DNA of 64,000 nucleotides from Aplectana chamaeleonis (GCA_029168955.1 JAPDOI010001219.1:62001-126000), one strand, 5' to 3'. Shown: positions 35,872-47,830, counted from the stretch's first letter. Program-made: numbers and translations. Notes: generated by a model not told the origin, from the letters alone.

Positions 35872-36962
35872 TGCGCTTACAAGGGAAGTGTTTAGAGTGG
35901 TAAACGCATCTGCCAAAACTACTAGTATCGTTAGTATCTCTAGTGGTTCAATAGTAAATTGCGCAGTATCCAGCCCCGAGCTGCAGGTTTCAAGAAGTTA
36001 CAAGCTTAAAAAGGTCGTTTTGTGGTTTGTACCCTCCAAAAGTGCATTAATCTTCCGAAAATTCGGAAACGAGCCCCATAAATGTGTTCAGCGCTCAAAA
36101 CTACTTCCTGAGCAAAGTTTCGGTGAAGGCGCATTTTCCATACCTTGTCCAGACTGAGAGCGTTTTGGACTTGCACGGATTTTCGGTTGGGCGAGTATCG
36201 AATATTTATACCGATTAGAGGGTCTGAAAGTGTTTTAGAAAAATGTTTCAGATTTGACTTGAGATTCCCCCAGGGGCGTTTTTTGGGGCGCTGATTACGA
36301 ATCTGCAGTTTAATAGTCGATTTTCCAAAGTTTTCGGCTAATTTCGTTCAAAGCTTCTCAACCGGGGAAAATTTCGAAGGAAAAACGCCACTTTCGAGAT
36401 TTTCGAAGTGCTGCGGTAGATATTGGTCAAATTGTTTCTCTGGGGGTTATTTGGAGTGCTGAACACGAATCTGGAGACCGTTTGTCGATTTTTTGCAAAT
36501 TACTGTAGATTACGGTGGGTGCACGGTAGTTTGGTCAAAATCTCAGAATTTACTCAAAAATTGTATAGGGGGGTTATTCTGGGTGGAGAATACGAATTTA
36601 ACGTCCGTTTGTCGATTTTCAAAATACTGAGGTGGCTTTTGCCCCCTAAATGGCATGTTACCTACCGTAACCTACAGTAAACCTCGGAACTTCGACAAAT
36701 GGACTCCAGATTCGTGTTCACCACCCTAGATTATCCCTACATACAAGTTTTGGGCTAAATCCGAGAATTTTTTTTTGAACTCGCAAAAAAATGCCTGATG
36801 GGTACCCTTGCCTTTTTGCGAGGCTTAAAAAATGCTCATAACTTGTTCGAACCTGCAGCTCGGGGCGGGATACTGCGCATTTTTACTATTGAGCCAGAAA
36901 AGATACTAACGATACTGGTCGTTTTCGCAGATGCGTTTACCACTCTAAACACTTCCCTTGTC
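35872..36962. repeat. Inverted-repeat element with CTACAGTA-type interior
   Basis: 35876-36005 pairs with 36840-36962. For example, ACAAGGGAAGTGTTTAGAGT pairs with ACTCTAAACACTTCCCTTGT, and GAGCTGCAGGTTTC with GAACCTGCAGCTC. The 830-bp interior has diverged repeats of a block containing TTTGTCGATTTT, GAACACGAATCTG and CTACAGTA words (36280-36720). It abuts a TTAA-family element whose first bases are missing. Confidence 0.7.
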
Positions 36963-37396
36963 AGATATGAATTTTGAGGGTTTCATGTAATTGTGTAGAA
37001 GACCGCTCCAGTATAACACCTACCAAATGCGAGATCTCACTTCCTCCAAATATGCGAGATATAGGCGACCACCACAGGCCCGACCCCCTAACAGATTTTC
37101 TGACTCGATAGCGGCTCGATGAATGGATTCCAATAAGTCGTCGTTCTTCGATCCATTGCTGGGCTATCTCCTTATCCTGGCTCGCTGCGCAAAGATTGAG
37201 AATGAAGAGAAATATAGGCCTGAGACAACTCGTCCACCAATCTTTCACCCTCAAAATCTAGGCATCTTCGAAGAGCCATAACTCTGTTCAAAGGGTCTTG
37301 AGACGATTTCATAGATACCACTGTGATCAGCGTGTGACACTCTCCAAGATAAAGCATGAAATCTGAGAATTAATTTTGGGTGTCCTGTGCCTTTAA
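36963..37396. mobile_element. TTAA-family element M, left end missing
   Basis: CAGATATGAATTTTGAGGG onward matches element I, and it ends GGTGTCCTGTGCCT before TTAA at 37393-37396. The first ~17 bases are replaced by the inverted-repeat element upstream. The right TTAA is shared with the next element. Confidence 0.75.
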
Positions 37397-37884
37397 AGGC
37401 AGTGTCCACGAAAAAAATTGTTTTTCTGTTTTCAGCCCAACTTGAAAACGGTTCCAGGCAGATTCCAACGATGTCTCTGAAATCGTACACGACCTTCTGG
37501 GAACAGGTTATGGTCCCTCAAAAAACTGAGATAGAAAAGCATGGTGGACGAGTTTTTTGAGGCTTGTAACTTCCGTCTTTGCCGCCGATGTATGCGAGAT
37601 GGCCTGAGTATAAAGAGAAGTCGAGAATGAAGGGAGAACGGGGGCCAATAATGGGAAAGCATCGCTCATCTCGCGATTTCAAGCTTTCATTCGTTCACGT
37701 CGGTGGGCGGGCAATGCGCTTTTGGGGTTTGCCTTGCGCTCAAAGTGACAACTTCGGGCTCTTTTCGGGCTCTTCCTGGCTCGTTTTCATGCGTTCTTTC
37801 GACCTTAACGTTACAGAGTGTCCCTCCACTACCCATTCCTAGTGGGATTCTAAACACTTTTTTCATCGTGAACACTGCCTTTAA
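37393..37884. mobile_element. TTAA element L, 484 bp
   Basis: The element spans 37397-37880, with ends AGGCAGTGTCCACG and CATCGTGAACACTGCCT and TTAA on both sides. It is closely similar along its length to 50245-50730, in the same orientation. Confidence 0.85.
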
Positions 37885-38080
37885 GCAAGTGGACCGGCAA
37901 TCGCCTAAGAAATTCTATAGCAAATGAGCGAAAAAGTGACGGTCGCTCGAATTCGGCGGTCACAATTTCGCTGACTGGGCGCACGGGTCGCCGAAAATGA
38001 ACGCAGCGACAGCGACAGTGCACGATTAAGGCATACCGATTTTCAGTCGATATGGACGGTAAGCATTGCGTCGCATCGCT

Positions 38081-39420
38081 CGTCGCTGGAAGTATGATCC
38101 CGGCCATATGCGCATGACTCGCTTCGGCGTTCAGCGTTCCATACAACCTGTAAAAATGTTTTGGTGCACCACGGTCGATACAAGCCATAGCAACGCTGGC
38201 TCTGCGTGTGATCTCTCCAAATGTTCTGGAACTCGAGATGAGATGTCTATCCTATCCTCGCTATCACAGAAATCGGTTTTTCGTTACATGGATGTCCTTT
38301 TTATGGTTTGCTTCTTCAGGGATCTTTCACTGCTGTCTCGTGCTAACTTGTCTTTCGGTCTCAATTCGCTCAACTCGTTATTCGTTCCACCTCTCCTACA
38401 ACACAACTGAAATCGCTCTGGAGAAAATCGAAATCAGGTAAAGTAACCGATCACCAACCCAGGCCTCTTATTCACCCGTTGCTTGATCATATCAGGTTGT
38501 GGTTGGATGCTCGATTCGATCTGTTGAACGTTTCACCTTTGGCCGCTGATGTGGCCTGTAAGGGTAGTTTCAGCTGCTCGACCTCTCTTCTATACGTCTT
38601 TCATCTGCAAGCGAAAGGAAAAACGACCAGGTTTGTAGCTAAATTTGATTCACAAGCATTCCCTGCTGGCGAAATAGGAGATTTCATGTCCGAAATCTAT
38701 CAGTGCTGCTTGCTAACTGATGTCCAAACAATATGAAAATGTCTTATTATTTGGCCTATCGCCCTCGGGCGATGAAAGAAGTTCTTCTGAGAGATCTTTT
38801 CGCTCTGCCGGCTAGATTCTTGGAAGTCGCGTGTCATTAGCAATGAACTGCTCGATTTATGGGTGTCTAGAGAGCACAAAGCGCTGCCTCGTCACATCAT
38901 CTCTTCGCTTATTAGGGCGAAGGAACATAGCGTCAAGGCTATAACTTGGAAAAATTCCCATTTGTTCATGGCAAATCTTGTGGGGAGTACTCAAAAACAT
39001 GAAGAAGAGTTTATTTTCGCTTCTCGAAATGCCTAACCTTTCTGGATTGCTCGAAAAAAATCTTCATTACTATCAACAACCATGAAGTCACTAAAGTACG
39101 AGAGAGGTTGTTCAAAGAAGTCAATGGACGATTCATTCATTTGGGCAACGAGAAAACGGTAATGTGGAGCGAAAGCGGAATAGTTCGCCTATTCCGATTA
39201 AAGAGTCTCTTCGTAGAATTTAGTCTAGTGAATGGCCCTACACAGATAGGAACAATGCTTGTCTAGGATTGCTAAAGTCTCGAATTTCAAACATTGGACA
39301 AGCGCATGACACAATTTTGAATGGTATTACTGCCTATCTCCCTCATTTTGAGCCGGTCGAAGTAGGGCTTATCGGGTTTACCATGACAAAACCTCCTTAT
39401 CGTCGTTGTGTTCTGCCATG
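38081..39420 (+). pseudogene. Decayed protein-coding remnant of unknown family
   Basis: Several consecutive plus-strand segments read like real protein but in shifting frames. The segments are FGLSPSGDERSSSERSF near 38755, VISNELLDLWVSREHKALPR near 38836, FLDCSKKIFITINNHEVTKV near 39067 running to 39262, and ISNIGQAHDTILNGITAYLP near 39285 ending about 39420. A candidate 62-base intron lies at 38432-38493, starting GTAAAG and ending ATATCAG. It joins a frame ending EKIEIR to one continuing LWLDARFDLLNVSP without a break. I do not recognise the family. It could be a frameshifted host gene copy, a poorly preserved transposon gene, or a multi-exon gene whose introns I have misread. The right edge lies near the fold-back element at 39498. 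Confidence 0.4.
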
Positions 39421-40587
39421 ACCGACCGCTCCGCTGCTTGCTCCGCCCGAACTGATCCGATCAAGCTATGCTTTAGGTCATATCAGAGTTGGTGCTACAA
39501 TACCGCGCGTATCTTTTGGTCATCCGGCGCGCTAGGGCGCCGCAGCGCACCGTTTGGCGTCGTTTCTCTATAACTCGGTTCAAAGTTATTTATTTCGAAA
39601 ATTAACGTAAGATTTGAAATCAGCATGAAAAATACAACCTAGTGAGCGTCCACATTTTTTTAAAAATCTCAGAGGAGAGATTTTGGGTTACGGTAGCTAT
39701 CAAATGTTTCCTGTGTCCGAAAGGATTGGCGATTGAGAGTAGTAGTATATGGTTTTTCTACGTTGTTTTGTATTTACCACAGCCGTATACTGTTTTTTAA
39801 TCTCTAAAATCCTTCCGGAGCGTTCTGTCACCAACCTGCCAAGACATTTTTGTACAAAACCACTATTGCTAACCATACATGGATGTGAATGTTATCGAAC
39901 TACGAATTTCCTCTATATTGGTGAGTATTCTTAGAACAAAATGCAACGCGTCTTTAAAATGAGTCAATTTTTTTGTTTTCGGATTTAGAAAGGCAGGTTC
40001 CATGGCAAATTTTACCAGGCATGTGAGAATATGTAGCAGCAATGCAGTTCTTGCCCTTTCTAATTGCCGGATGAAATCAGGTTCAAAATGAGGTAGTGTA
40101 TGAAAATCTTTCGAAAAATCAACAATTGAGAATATTTTTAATTTTTTATAAAAATTGAAATTTCATTAAAGTTCCCAAATTCCATTTTTATACAAAAAAC
40201 CTCCTAGAACCTGACGCATTTTTGAACAGCGCATGAATACGCTTGGGAATGGTTTCAACGATGTGGTAACTTTTCGAAACATTCTAAATTTTTCAGAAAA
40301 AAAGAGGAATTTTAAAATTGAATTTTCTTTAAAATTTCCTAGTTTAGACTCCAACCCAGACGCCTCCTGGAATTACTCATTTTTCAAACTCCACTCATAT
40401 TATTCTGAAAATACAAGTTTAATCAATATACAATTTATACACAGTTTAATCCGCAAATTCTTCGGCCCCCAAATGTAGTAGCCGCTAAGGTATCACCAGC
40501 GACCTTTGCGTAAAGCCATGTTTTGAGGGCTCTCGCGCCCGCTTCAGACGCCTTCAGCCGGAATCATCCCACTGTCCTAGACTGACC

Positions 40588-40889
40588 TAAGGGGTATGGT
40601 ATACTTTGTCGCTGTAATGAGCGACAGGCATGCAATCTAACACAAATCGCGGCGGGACCCGCATCGGAGCAACGGCAACGGCTGTCATAGAAACAGATGT
40701 CGCGTGTGGGTCGCAGCGAAGTGTCGCGGAGGGCTGACATACTGCAAATCTGCCATAGCCTGCCGCTACCACTGTCGCTGTCGCAGTGCAGTGCGCTGCG
40801 ACAGCGACAGATTTAAAGGGCGGGAGGATGTCGCTGTCGTCGTGCAGAGCGACGCGACCGTGTGTCGCAAAAGTATACCATACCCCTAA
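40588..40889. mobile_element. Harbinger-like miniature element, 296 bp, TAA duplication
   Basis: TAA at 40588-40590 precedes GGGGTATGGTATACTTT, and AAAGTATACCATACCCC precedes TAA at 40887-40889. The empty site is preserved in the opposite palindrome arm (43111-43123, reading CTCTTAGGTCAGT), with a single TAA on the complementary strand. A 3-bp TAA target and G-rich ends fit PIF/Harbinger. The interior is built of GTCGCTGTCGC and GCGACAGCGACAG words that form a further hairpin. Confidence 0.8.
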
Positions 40890-41124
40890 GAGCAGTACTG
40901 GAAACGGACTTCATTCCCCCCTCAATGGCCCTTTGTGCTTCAGAAAGCGTTCACGGTTAAGCTCAAAAACAAAATAGTGGGATGTGCTCCAATAGTTCAT
41001 ATCGACACTTTATGGATCGATCATGGTCTCAAATCCTTCTGATTTGTGGTAGGTATGACGCAGTAATCGGCAGACCGGACCATCATAGCATTCAATTGAA
41101 GAGGTGACGCAGTGCAAGTTTGGA

Positions 41125-41340
41125 GCAGTTGGTGTGCGCGCCGTCAGTTGGTGAACGTTGTGGGTTCAGTCCTTGCGTGTGCCCGTAGTTTTTGCACTAA
41201 ACAGCGCCGGTTTCATCACTTCATAGGTTTGATAGCTCTCGTTAACACGTGCAGATTGCAGTAGTTGGCGTGCGCGCCGTGGTGATAATGGTGTCGTAAG
41301 TTCGTTTCCCATACATCATTGTAGTTTTTGCGTTGAAGGG
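41125..41340 (+). repeat. Two tandem tRNA-like modules in the fold-back arm
   Basis: Module 1 (41125-41205) and module 2 (41255-41340) both run GCAGT-GGTGTGCGCGCCGT, then a GGTTCAGTCC- or AGTTCGTTTCC-like word resembling a tRNA B box, then GTAGTTTTTGC. The mirror copy lies at 42655-42900. This may be a tRNA-derived SINE fragment; the A-box match is weak. Confidence 0.3.
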
Positions 41341-43204
41341 TGTTTCAACGTGACAAATGCGGAAGAAGCGTATGACATTAGTATTCGTTGTCATGTCTTC
41401 TCACGAAATATTTCTTGTGTTGTTGTGAAAACACGAGGGGGTTTAGTACCAGCCCCAGACACTCGTCTCTGGGCTGGAGTAGTTTTTTTGACCCCTCTAT
41501 CGAAAAAAATGGGCTCACTTGGGGCTCGATCGGAAAATAATTTTTTTTTGCGATTTTTGTGAACAAGTTTGGGCTATGAAATGTCAAATTTAAGATACAT
41601 TCAAATTACGTTTACTGTTCGATTGAGAACAGAGAAGATATACCACAGCCCTCAAATGGGGGTCTGAATTCATAAACCAGCGTACATAACTTATTAGTTG
41701 CTATTAGCTTCTGGTGTTCTACATTAATGGGACGCAGTAATCGGCATCCCGGACCATCATAGCATGGTTCCAGCAAAACTGACGTAGCCCAATCCCCCCT
41801 AAGCACGGTGTTTTTGTTTTCAGGTCTATCCCGACTTCTTTACGAATTTCGGATTACAGCGAATTTCTTTGCATAATCTTTTTTTCGAAGATAAGGTGCT
41901 CACAGCATCGTCAAGATCTGGACCTCTCCAAATACTATTTCGGTCAAAGAACATCACAGGAAGTTGGTCGATGCGGACAAAGTTGAAAAATATTGGTGCT
42001 CCAAATTCTGTTCCAAAATACTGCATTGGGTTGAAAACCAGAAAAAAATGGTTGTGGCAGTAACTTTTCTGACTCCCAAAACCCGTGATGAGCAGACAGA
42101 CCCAAGAACTATTTTCTGAGATCTTCGGTTATGGCGAACTGCCTACTTCAGAGCTCTTCTGACGCTTCTTCATAATCAATAGAGCAGTAAATTGAGTTTG
42201 GTACAGTACAAAACAAATGTTTTAAAGATGTTCAAAGCCGCTCTCAGAGCTCGGCTTGGAACGAAAATTGAACAACCCGAAATCACGACCCATTAACGTA
42301 GAACACCAGAAGCTAATAGCAACTAATAAGTTACGCTGGTTTATGAATTCAGACCCCCATTTGAGGGCTGTAGTATATCTTCTCTGTTCTCAATCGAACA
42401 GTAAACATAATTTGAATCTATCTGAAATTTGACATTTCATAGCCCAGATTCGTTTACAAAAATCGCAAAAAAAAATTATGAACCGATCGAGCCCCAAGTG
42501 AGGCCACTTTTTTTTTCGATAGAGGGGTCAAACTACTCCAGCCCAGAGACGAGTGTCTGGGGCTGGTACTAAACCCCTCGTGTTTCCACAACAACACAAG
42601 AAATAATTCGTGAAGACATGACAACGAATACTAATGTCATACGCTTCTTCCGCATTTGTCACGATGAAACACCCTTCAACGCAAAAACTACAATGATGTA
42701 TGGAAACGAACTTACGACACCATTATCACAACGGCGCGCACGCCAACTACTCCAATCTGCACGTGTTTACGAGAGCTATCAAACTTATGACGTGATGAAA
42801 CAGGCGCTGTTTAGTGCAAAAACTACGGGCACACGTAAGAACTGAACCGGCAAAGTTCACCCATTGACGGCGCGCACATCAACCGCTCCAAACTTGCGCT
42901 GCGCGATCTCTTCATTGAATGCTATGGTGGTCCGGCATGCCGATTACCGCATAATCGGCATCATCGGAAGGATATGAGACCATGATCGATCCATAAAATG
43001 TCGATATAAACTATTGGAGCACTTACCACTATTTTGTTTTTGTGCTTAACCGTGATCGCTTTCTGAAGCACAAAGGGGCATTAAGGGAGTGAGGTCTGTT
43101 CCCAGTACTGCTCTTAGGTCAGTCTAGGACAGTGAGATGATTCCGACTGACGGCGTCTGGAGCGGGCGCGAGAGCCCTCAAAACATGGCTCTACGCAAAG
43201 GTCG

Positions 43205-44973
43205 CTGGTGAGCAGGGCTGTGCGGAACTGTTCCGTTTCCGATTCCGTTTCCGTATTTCCGGTACTTTTTGAGCTGTTCCGTTCCGTTTCCGGGTTTTTG
43301 GGCCCGGAAACGGAAGAGAATACTACTACAAGTTGAATGGTCACGCTTCCCCAGCGCACCAAACCGCGGTACCTCTGCGATCATCACAGCGTGAGTCTAA
43401 TCCTGATTGCTTGGATCGGTGTCCCGCTCCTTCCAACCGCCACACGGTATACGCCCCCCCCTCCACCAACGCACAGGACGACCCCAACGTGGGCTTGACC
43501 TTGGCGGCTACAGAAGGCATACTTTAGGTACTGCTGCGCGGGTGAGTAAGAGGTGTTATCTTGCAGTCGAACCGTGGTTATCAGTCTCATCTCAGTTGAA
43601 AACCATTACAGTTTGCCTTTACAACCCTTTATCAAAAATTTTTCGAAGCGCTGAACTATTAGCTGGCCATCACCCTTTCATGCATCAATACCATACTTAT
43701 TAACAATCGAGTCCTCTGATTGAGGGACCAGAGAGGTTGAAACTTTACCTCATCGTCTCTCCAGCTACTCACGCACTCGCGGGGTTCAACTTCAGCGCCA
43801 TAGAATTTGCTAGCCATAGCCCCCAGCTCGTCGTGTTCAGCAGCACGTGCTGCTAACGGGTTTTGACCACTTCTCCTCGGCAGTTTGTGCTGCAGCTAGC
43901 AGCACATGTTGCTGACGACGAGAGGTTCAACTCAATGTCGGCATGGAGTGGAGTTCGACCCCTCATTACATATGTTGCTAGCAGCAGCACGTTATTCGAA
44001 TGAAGAGAGTCTTTGAGCCACCACCTGTTTTTACCGGAGCTAAAATCGCGATCCTTGTAAGGGGCGTCCCAATCAGAATGGCTGTGCACGCCGCCCGCGT
44101 GCGTGGCAGGCGGCCGTCGCGTTCGCCGCTCTCGGACGAGCATGCGAAAAGTCCCCACCGCCATCGACAACGAACGAGGCCGGCACCGGCTGGCAGCAAG
44201 CACTGCGCCGATCAATCAGTGGGAGAAGGGACGGCCGTCGTTGAAATCCAACACTCGTCTGAGGGCGACACATGCGACGGCCGCCTGCCAAGCACGCCGA
44301 CCGCGTGGGTCGCCATTCTCATTCGGGCACACTTTAATGGCCCGCAGCAAGGACGCCAACCTCGCCAAGGTACCCAACAAAGGCATCATCCTCGCCTCGG
44401 TACACTATAAGAAATCTTTCCTCATGATGCGCAATAAGGACCACCCTTTCGGCGTCCGAAATTGATATCCGGAAAATTGAGTACTTAAGATCACCTTCAA
44501 GGATCGGCCTCAAACGGACAACTGCTCTCGTAACAATGGTGGGTGCCATATGTATGTACCCGCAGCCGTCGTAGAACACCGATCGCACTGGAAAAATCAG
44601 GCAAAGGTCGAAACTCGACATCAGAGAGATCAGCAGCACTGTAGAAGAGGAGTTGCTCGAGCAGACCGATTTGCAGCTCACTAGGAGAACCTGCAGCAGC
44701 AGCACGTCTTCCTGTCATGCGTCAAATCTATTTGTACTCGGCTCGCTTGCAGTTTTATACCGTAGCCCCACTGGTGCTTGAGGGAATAGATTGAGATCAC
44801 AAGCTACCGAAGTACATCGGCATGCCATGAGCAGCTACGAAACCTACCATTTGATCATACTATAATTTTTAGTTCACTTCCGTTCCCGGTTTTCCGTTTC
44901 CGGCGATTTTCAGCCATTTTTCTTCGGTTTCCGAAAATCTTGAAAATGATTTCCGCACAGCCCTGCTGGTGAG
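43205..44973. mobile_element. hAT-like element, 1,753 bp, with precise 8-bp duplication
   Basis: CTGGTGAG at 43205-43212 is repeated at 44966-44973. The element (43213-44965) begins CAGGGCTGTGCGGAA and ends with the exact reverse complement TTCCGCACAGCCCTG. The opposite palindrome arm holds the empty site near 40492-40500, so the boundaries are secure. The interior has GTTCCGTTTCCG repeats at both ends and a GC-rich hairpin (44070-44145 with 44260-44335). The frames at 43853-44215 (minus), 44000-44410 (plus) and 44334-44705 (minus) show no hAT transposase motif, so it is probably non-autonomous. Confidence 0.85.
44070..44335. repeat. GC-rich hairpin inside the hAT-like element
   Basis: GGCAGGCGGCCGTCGC near 44105 pairs with GCGACGGCCGCCTGCC near 44275, with matching flanks to either side and a spacer of about 115 bp. 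The palindrome keeps frames open on both strands, which explains the overlapping plus and minus reading frames. Confidence 0.75.
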
Positions 44974-46170
44974 ACCTTAGCGGCTACTACATTTGGGGAC
45001 CGAAGAATTTGCGGATTAACTTGTATTTTCAGAATAATATGAGTGGAGTTTGAAATATGAGAAATTCCAGGAGTCGTCTGGGTTGGAGTCCAAACTAGGA
45101 AATTTTAAAGAAAATTCAATTTTAAAATTTCTCTTTTTTCTGGAAAATTTAGAATGTTTCGAAAAGTTACCACATCGTTGAAACCATTCCCAAGCGTATT
45201 CGTGCGCTGTTCAAAAATAAGTCAGGTTCTAGGAAGTTTTTTGTATAAAAGTGGAAGTTGGGAACTTCAATGAAATTTCAATTTTTATGAAAAAATTAAA
45301 AATATTCTCAATTTTGATTTTTCGAGAGATTTTCATACACTATCTCATTTCGAACCTGATTTTATTCGGCAATTAGAAAGGGCAAGAACTGCATTGCTGC
45401 TACATATTCTCACATGCCTGGTGAAATTTGCCATGAAACCTGCCTTTTTAAATCCGAAAACAAATAATTGACTCATCTTAAAAACGCGATGACTTCTTCG
45501 AATCTAAATTTTCAATGAAGTGTTGCATTTTGTTCCAGGCATACTCACCAATATAGAGGAAATTCGTAGTTCGATAACATTCACATCCATGTATGGTTAG
45601 CAATAGTGGTTTTGTATAAAAATGTCTTGGCAGGTTGGTGACAGAACGCTCCGGAAGGAACTTAGATGTTGAAAAACAGTATACGGCTGTGATAAATACA
45701 AAACAACGTAGAAAAACCATATACTACAACTCTCAATCGCCAATTCTTTCGGACACAGGAAACATTTGATAGCTACCGTAACCCAAAATCTCTCCTCTGA
45801 GATTTTTAAAAAAATGTGGACGCTCTCTAGGTTGTATTTTTCATGCTGATTTCAAATCTTACGTTTATTTTCGAAATAAATAACTTTGAGCCGAGTTATA
45901 GAGAAACGACGCCAAACGGTGCGCTGCGGCGCCCTAGCGCGCCGGATGACCAAAAGATACGCGCGGTATTGTATTTGCATCTGTAACCCACCAACACCCC
46001 CCAACTCCCACCCGGTCGATACGTATGATTTAAATGAGGGGGTGAGGTTGAGAAAATCACCCGGTGTATCCGACTAGAGCTCCCTGGTAGTGATGACGAT
46101 GATTACGAGGCCAACAGGATTGGACCTGTTCAGAGAAATAGTGAAGGAGAGTAAAGTGAAGAAACGGAGG

Positions 46171-46411
46171 TACAGTTGACCGCAATGTTAATAGGACATG
46201 GTGCGATTGCGGACTCGCACTAAATTACGGTAGAATCTGGCACTTTGCCAGATTTCGTCATCGATCGGCGCCAACCGTCGTCTCTCTGCTCACGAGAATA
46301 TCAGCTGTGGCGCTGGTCGATGACGAAATCTGGCAAAGTCCCAGATTCTACCGTAGTTTTAGTGCGAGTCCGCAACCGCACCATGTCCTATTAACATTGC
46401 GGTCAACTGTA
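46171..46411. mobile_element. Mariner-like miniature element, copy 1
   Basis: TA at 46171 is followed by CAGTTGACCGCAATG, and CATTGCGGTCAACTG by TA at 46410-46411. The element is 237 bp and palindromic over most of its length. A TA target and CAGT-type ends fit Tc1/mariner miniature elements. Confidence 0.75.
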
Positions 46412-46565
46412 GCAGTGTGGGTAGCCGCCTAGTGATACGCAATGTTTCATTATCGGCCCGCCCACCCGGCGATTTTCTCACCTCCGTCATCCACGTATTG
46501 CATGGATATCAACCACATCGGCCACACCGGGTGACTTTCTCAACCTCACCCCATGATTTTATTTA

Positions 46566-46791
46566 TATAGTTGACCGCAATGTAAAGGACATGGTGCGGT
46601 TGCGGACTCGCACTAAAACTACGGTAGAATCTGGCACTTTGCCAGATTTCGTCATCGATCGGCGCCACAGCTGATATTCTCGTGAGCAGAGAGACGACGG
46701 TTGGCGCCGGTCGATGCCGAAATCTGACCAAGTGAAATTTAGTGCGTGTCCGCAACCGCACCATGTCCTTTTAACATTGCGGTCAACTGTA
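46566..46791. mobile_element. Mariner-like miniature element, copy 2
   Basis: TA at 46566-46567 precedes TAGTTGACCGCAATG (one base changed), and CATTGCGGTCAACTG precedes TA at 46790-46791. The element is 222 bp. Its core is inverted relative to copy 1, 150 bases away. A GGTGAGGTTGAGAAAATCACC-like block at 46040 is mirrored at 46523, next to the two copies. Confidence 0.75.
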
Positions 46792-46820
46792 TGTATCGAC
46801 CGGGCTGGTGTCGGCGGGTG

Positions 46821-47425
46821 TTAAGGCTCATTCATAGCAAGTCGCTTCGACTAGTCGCGGCACTGCCAACAGTTACAAAACCCCGCGTCAACAGATCTTG
46901 CACTGAGGCGCGACGGGTTGGAACAGTTTGCAGTTTCAGTCGGGATCGCCGAGCGACTTGGGTATTTCATAAGGGCATTTGAAAGGGAAAACTTTTTTTA
47001 CACATTTACGATTATAGAGATAAGAAAATTCCATAAGGCTTCAAAGCACTGCATTGCAGAGCTTTGAGCAATTACTAACTTTAGTTGTAGTTTTATGTTG
47101 CTGTTCAAGCAAATCCCATCCCATCGTCTTTTGAAACCATTTTTTGTTGGAAAACTATGCAAGACTAATTCATCAAGAAAATAAAGGCACCAAAGTCACA
47201 AAAAAATCAGGACCAATCAGCAAAAGCCGAGAAAACATTTCTTTTATTCCTGCGGCGTTGTCCGCAGTTGTCCGTCTTGTTTACGCGAAATTGCGTCCAC
47301 CCGAGCGACTCGAAATCAGAGAACGCAACAACTTCAAGTCGCGGCATGGAGCGATTCCAAATCGTGGCAGTATCGTTGGTCGCTTCGACTTCAAGTCGAA
47401 GCGACCAGCTAAGAATGGGGCTTTA
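46821..47425. mobile_element. Probable Harbinger-like element with TTA duplication
   Basis: TTA at 46821-46823 precedes AGGCTCATTCATAGC, and GCTAAGAATGGGGCT precedes TTA at 47423-47425; the two ends match at about 11 of 15 positions. Just inside, AGTCGCTTCGAC is mirrored. A perfect short hairpin, GGTCGCTTCGACTT with AAGTCGAAGCGACC, lies at 47378-47406. No coding content is recognised. Confidence 0.55.
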
Positions 47426-47640
47426 GGGGGTATCTGCGGGATACACCGGGTAATTTTTGCATCCCATTTCCAATGGTTTATGTGTGTATCGGCCGGGCTG
47501 GATACGTCGGCTCAACCAACTCTGACAGGGGCCTTACATATCAAGTTGAAGAAAACGATTTATATTCCCTCCGCTTACAATCAATTTCTCGAGTGAAAAG
47601 TTTTCATTGGAAATCAACGTTAGACTAGTTGGTAAAGGTT

Positions 47641-47830
47641 ATCACAAAGATTTCACAAGGTTGCTGCGTTGAATACAAAACTTAGGGGTCAGGCAGGAAT
47701 CGAACCCGCATTGCATCGCTTAATGGTAACACTTTCGCCCGGTAAGCGGTGCAATGCGGGTTCGATTAGTGCCTGACACCTAAGTTTTGTATTTAACTCA
47801 GCAACCTTGTGATATCTTGTGATTATATAC
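47641..47830. repeat. 190-bp palindrome with a tRNA-like B box
   Basis: The arms 47641-47725 and 47745-47830 pair almost throughout; for example ATACAAAACTTAGG pairs with CCTAAGTTTTGTAT. Inside, GCGGGTTCGATTCCTGC (minus strand, near 47692-47708) has the form of a tRNA T arm and matches the B-box consensus. The plus-strand partner carries GGGTTCGATTAGTGC. I cannot fold a complete cloverleaf, so this is not called a tRNA gene; it may be a fold-back of a tRNA-derived repeat. Confidence 0.6.

Larger units (their letters stand above)
39496..45973. mobile_element. 6.5-kb fold-back element with TA ends
   Basis: TA at 39496-39497 is followed by CAATACCGCGCGTATCTTTT; the reverse complement ends at 45971, followed by TA. 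The left arm (39498-41735) pairs with the right arm (42290-45971) nearly throughout, leaving a loop of about 550 bp. The left arm carries a 296-bp Harbinger-like insertion and the right arm a 1,753-bp hAT-like insertion; each site is intact in the opposite arm. Net of insertions the element is about 4.4 kb. No transposase is visible. The frames at 39749-39934 and 45478-45720 are the two mirror copies of one arm segment, not two genes. Confidence 0.8.

Noticed and set aside
43853..44410. hAT transposase in the frames of the 1.75-kb hAT-like element
   Set aside because: Both overlapping frames lie over a GC-rich palindrome and show no catalytic or dimerisation motif of hAT enzymes.
47690..47760. 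Functional tRNA gene
   Set aside because: Only the T arm and B box look tRNA-like; I could not fold a D arm and anticodon arm with a normal acceptor stem.
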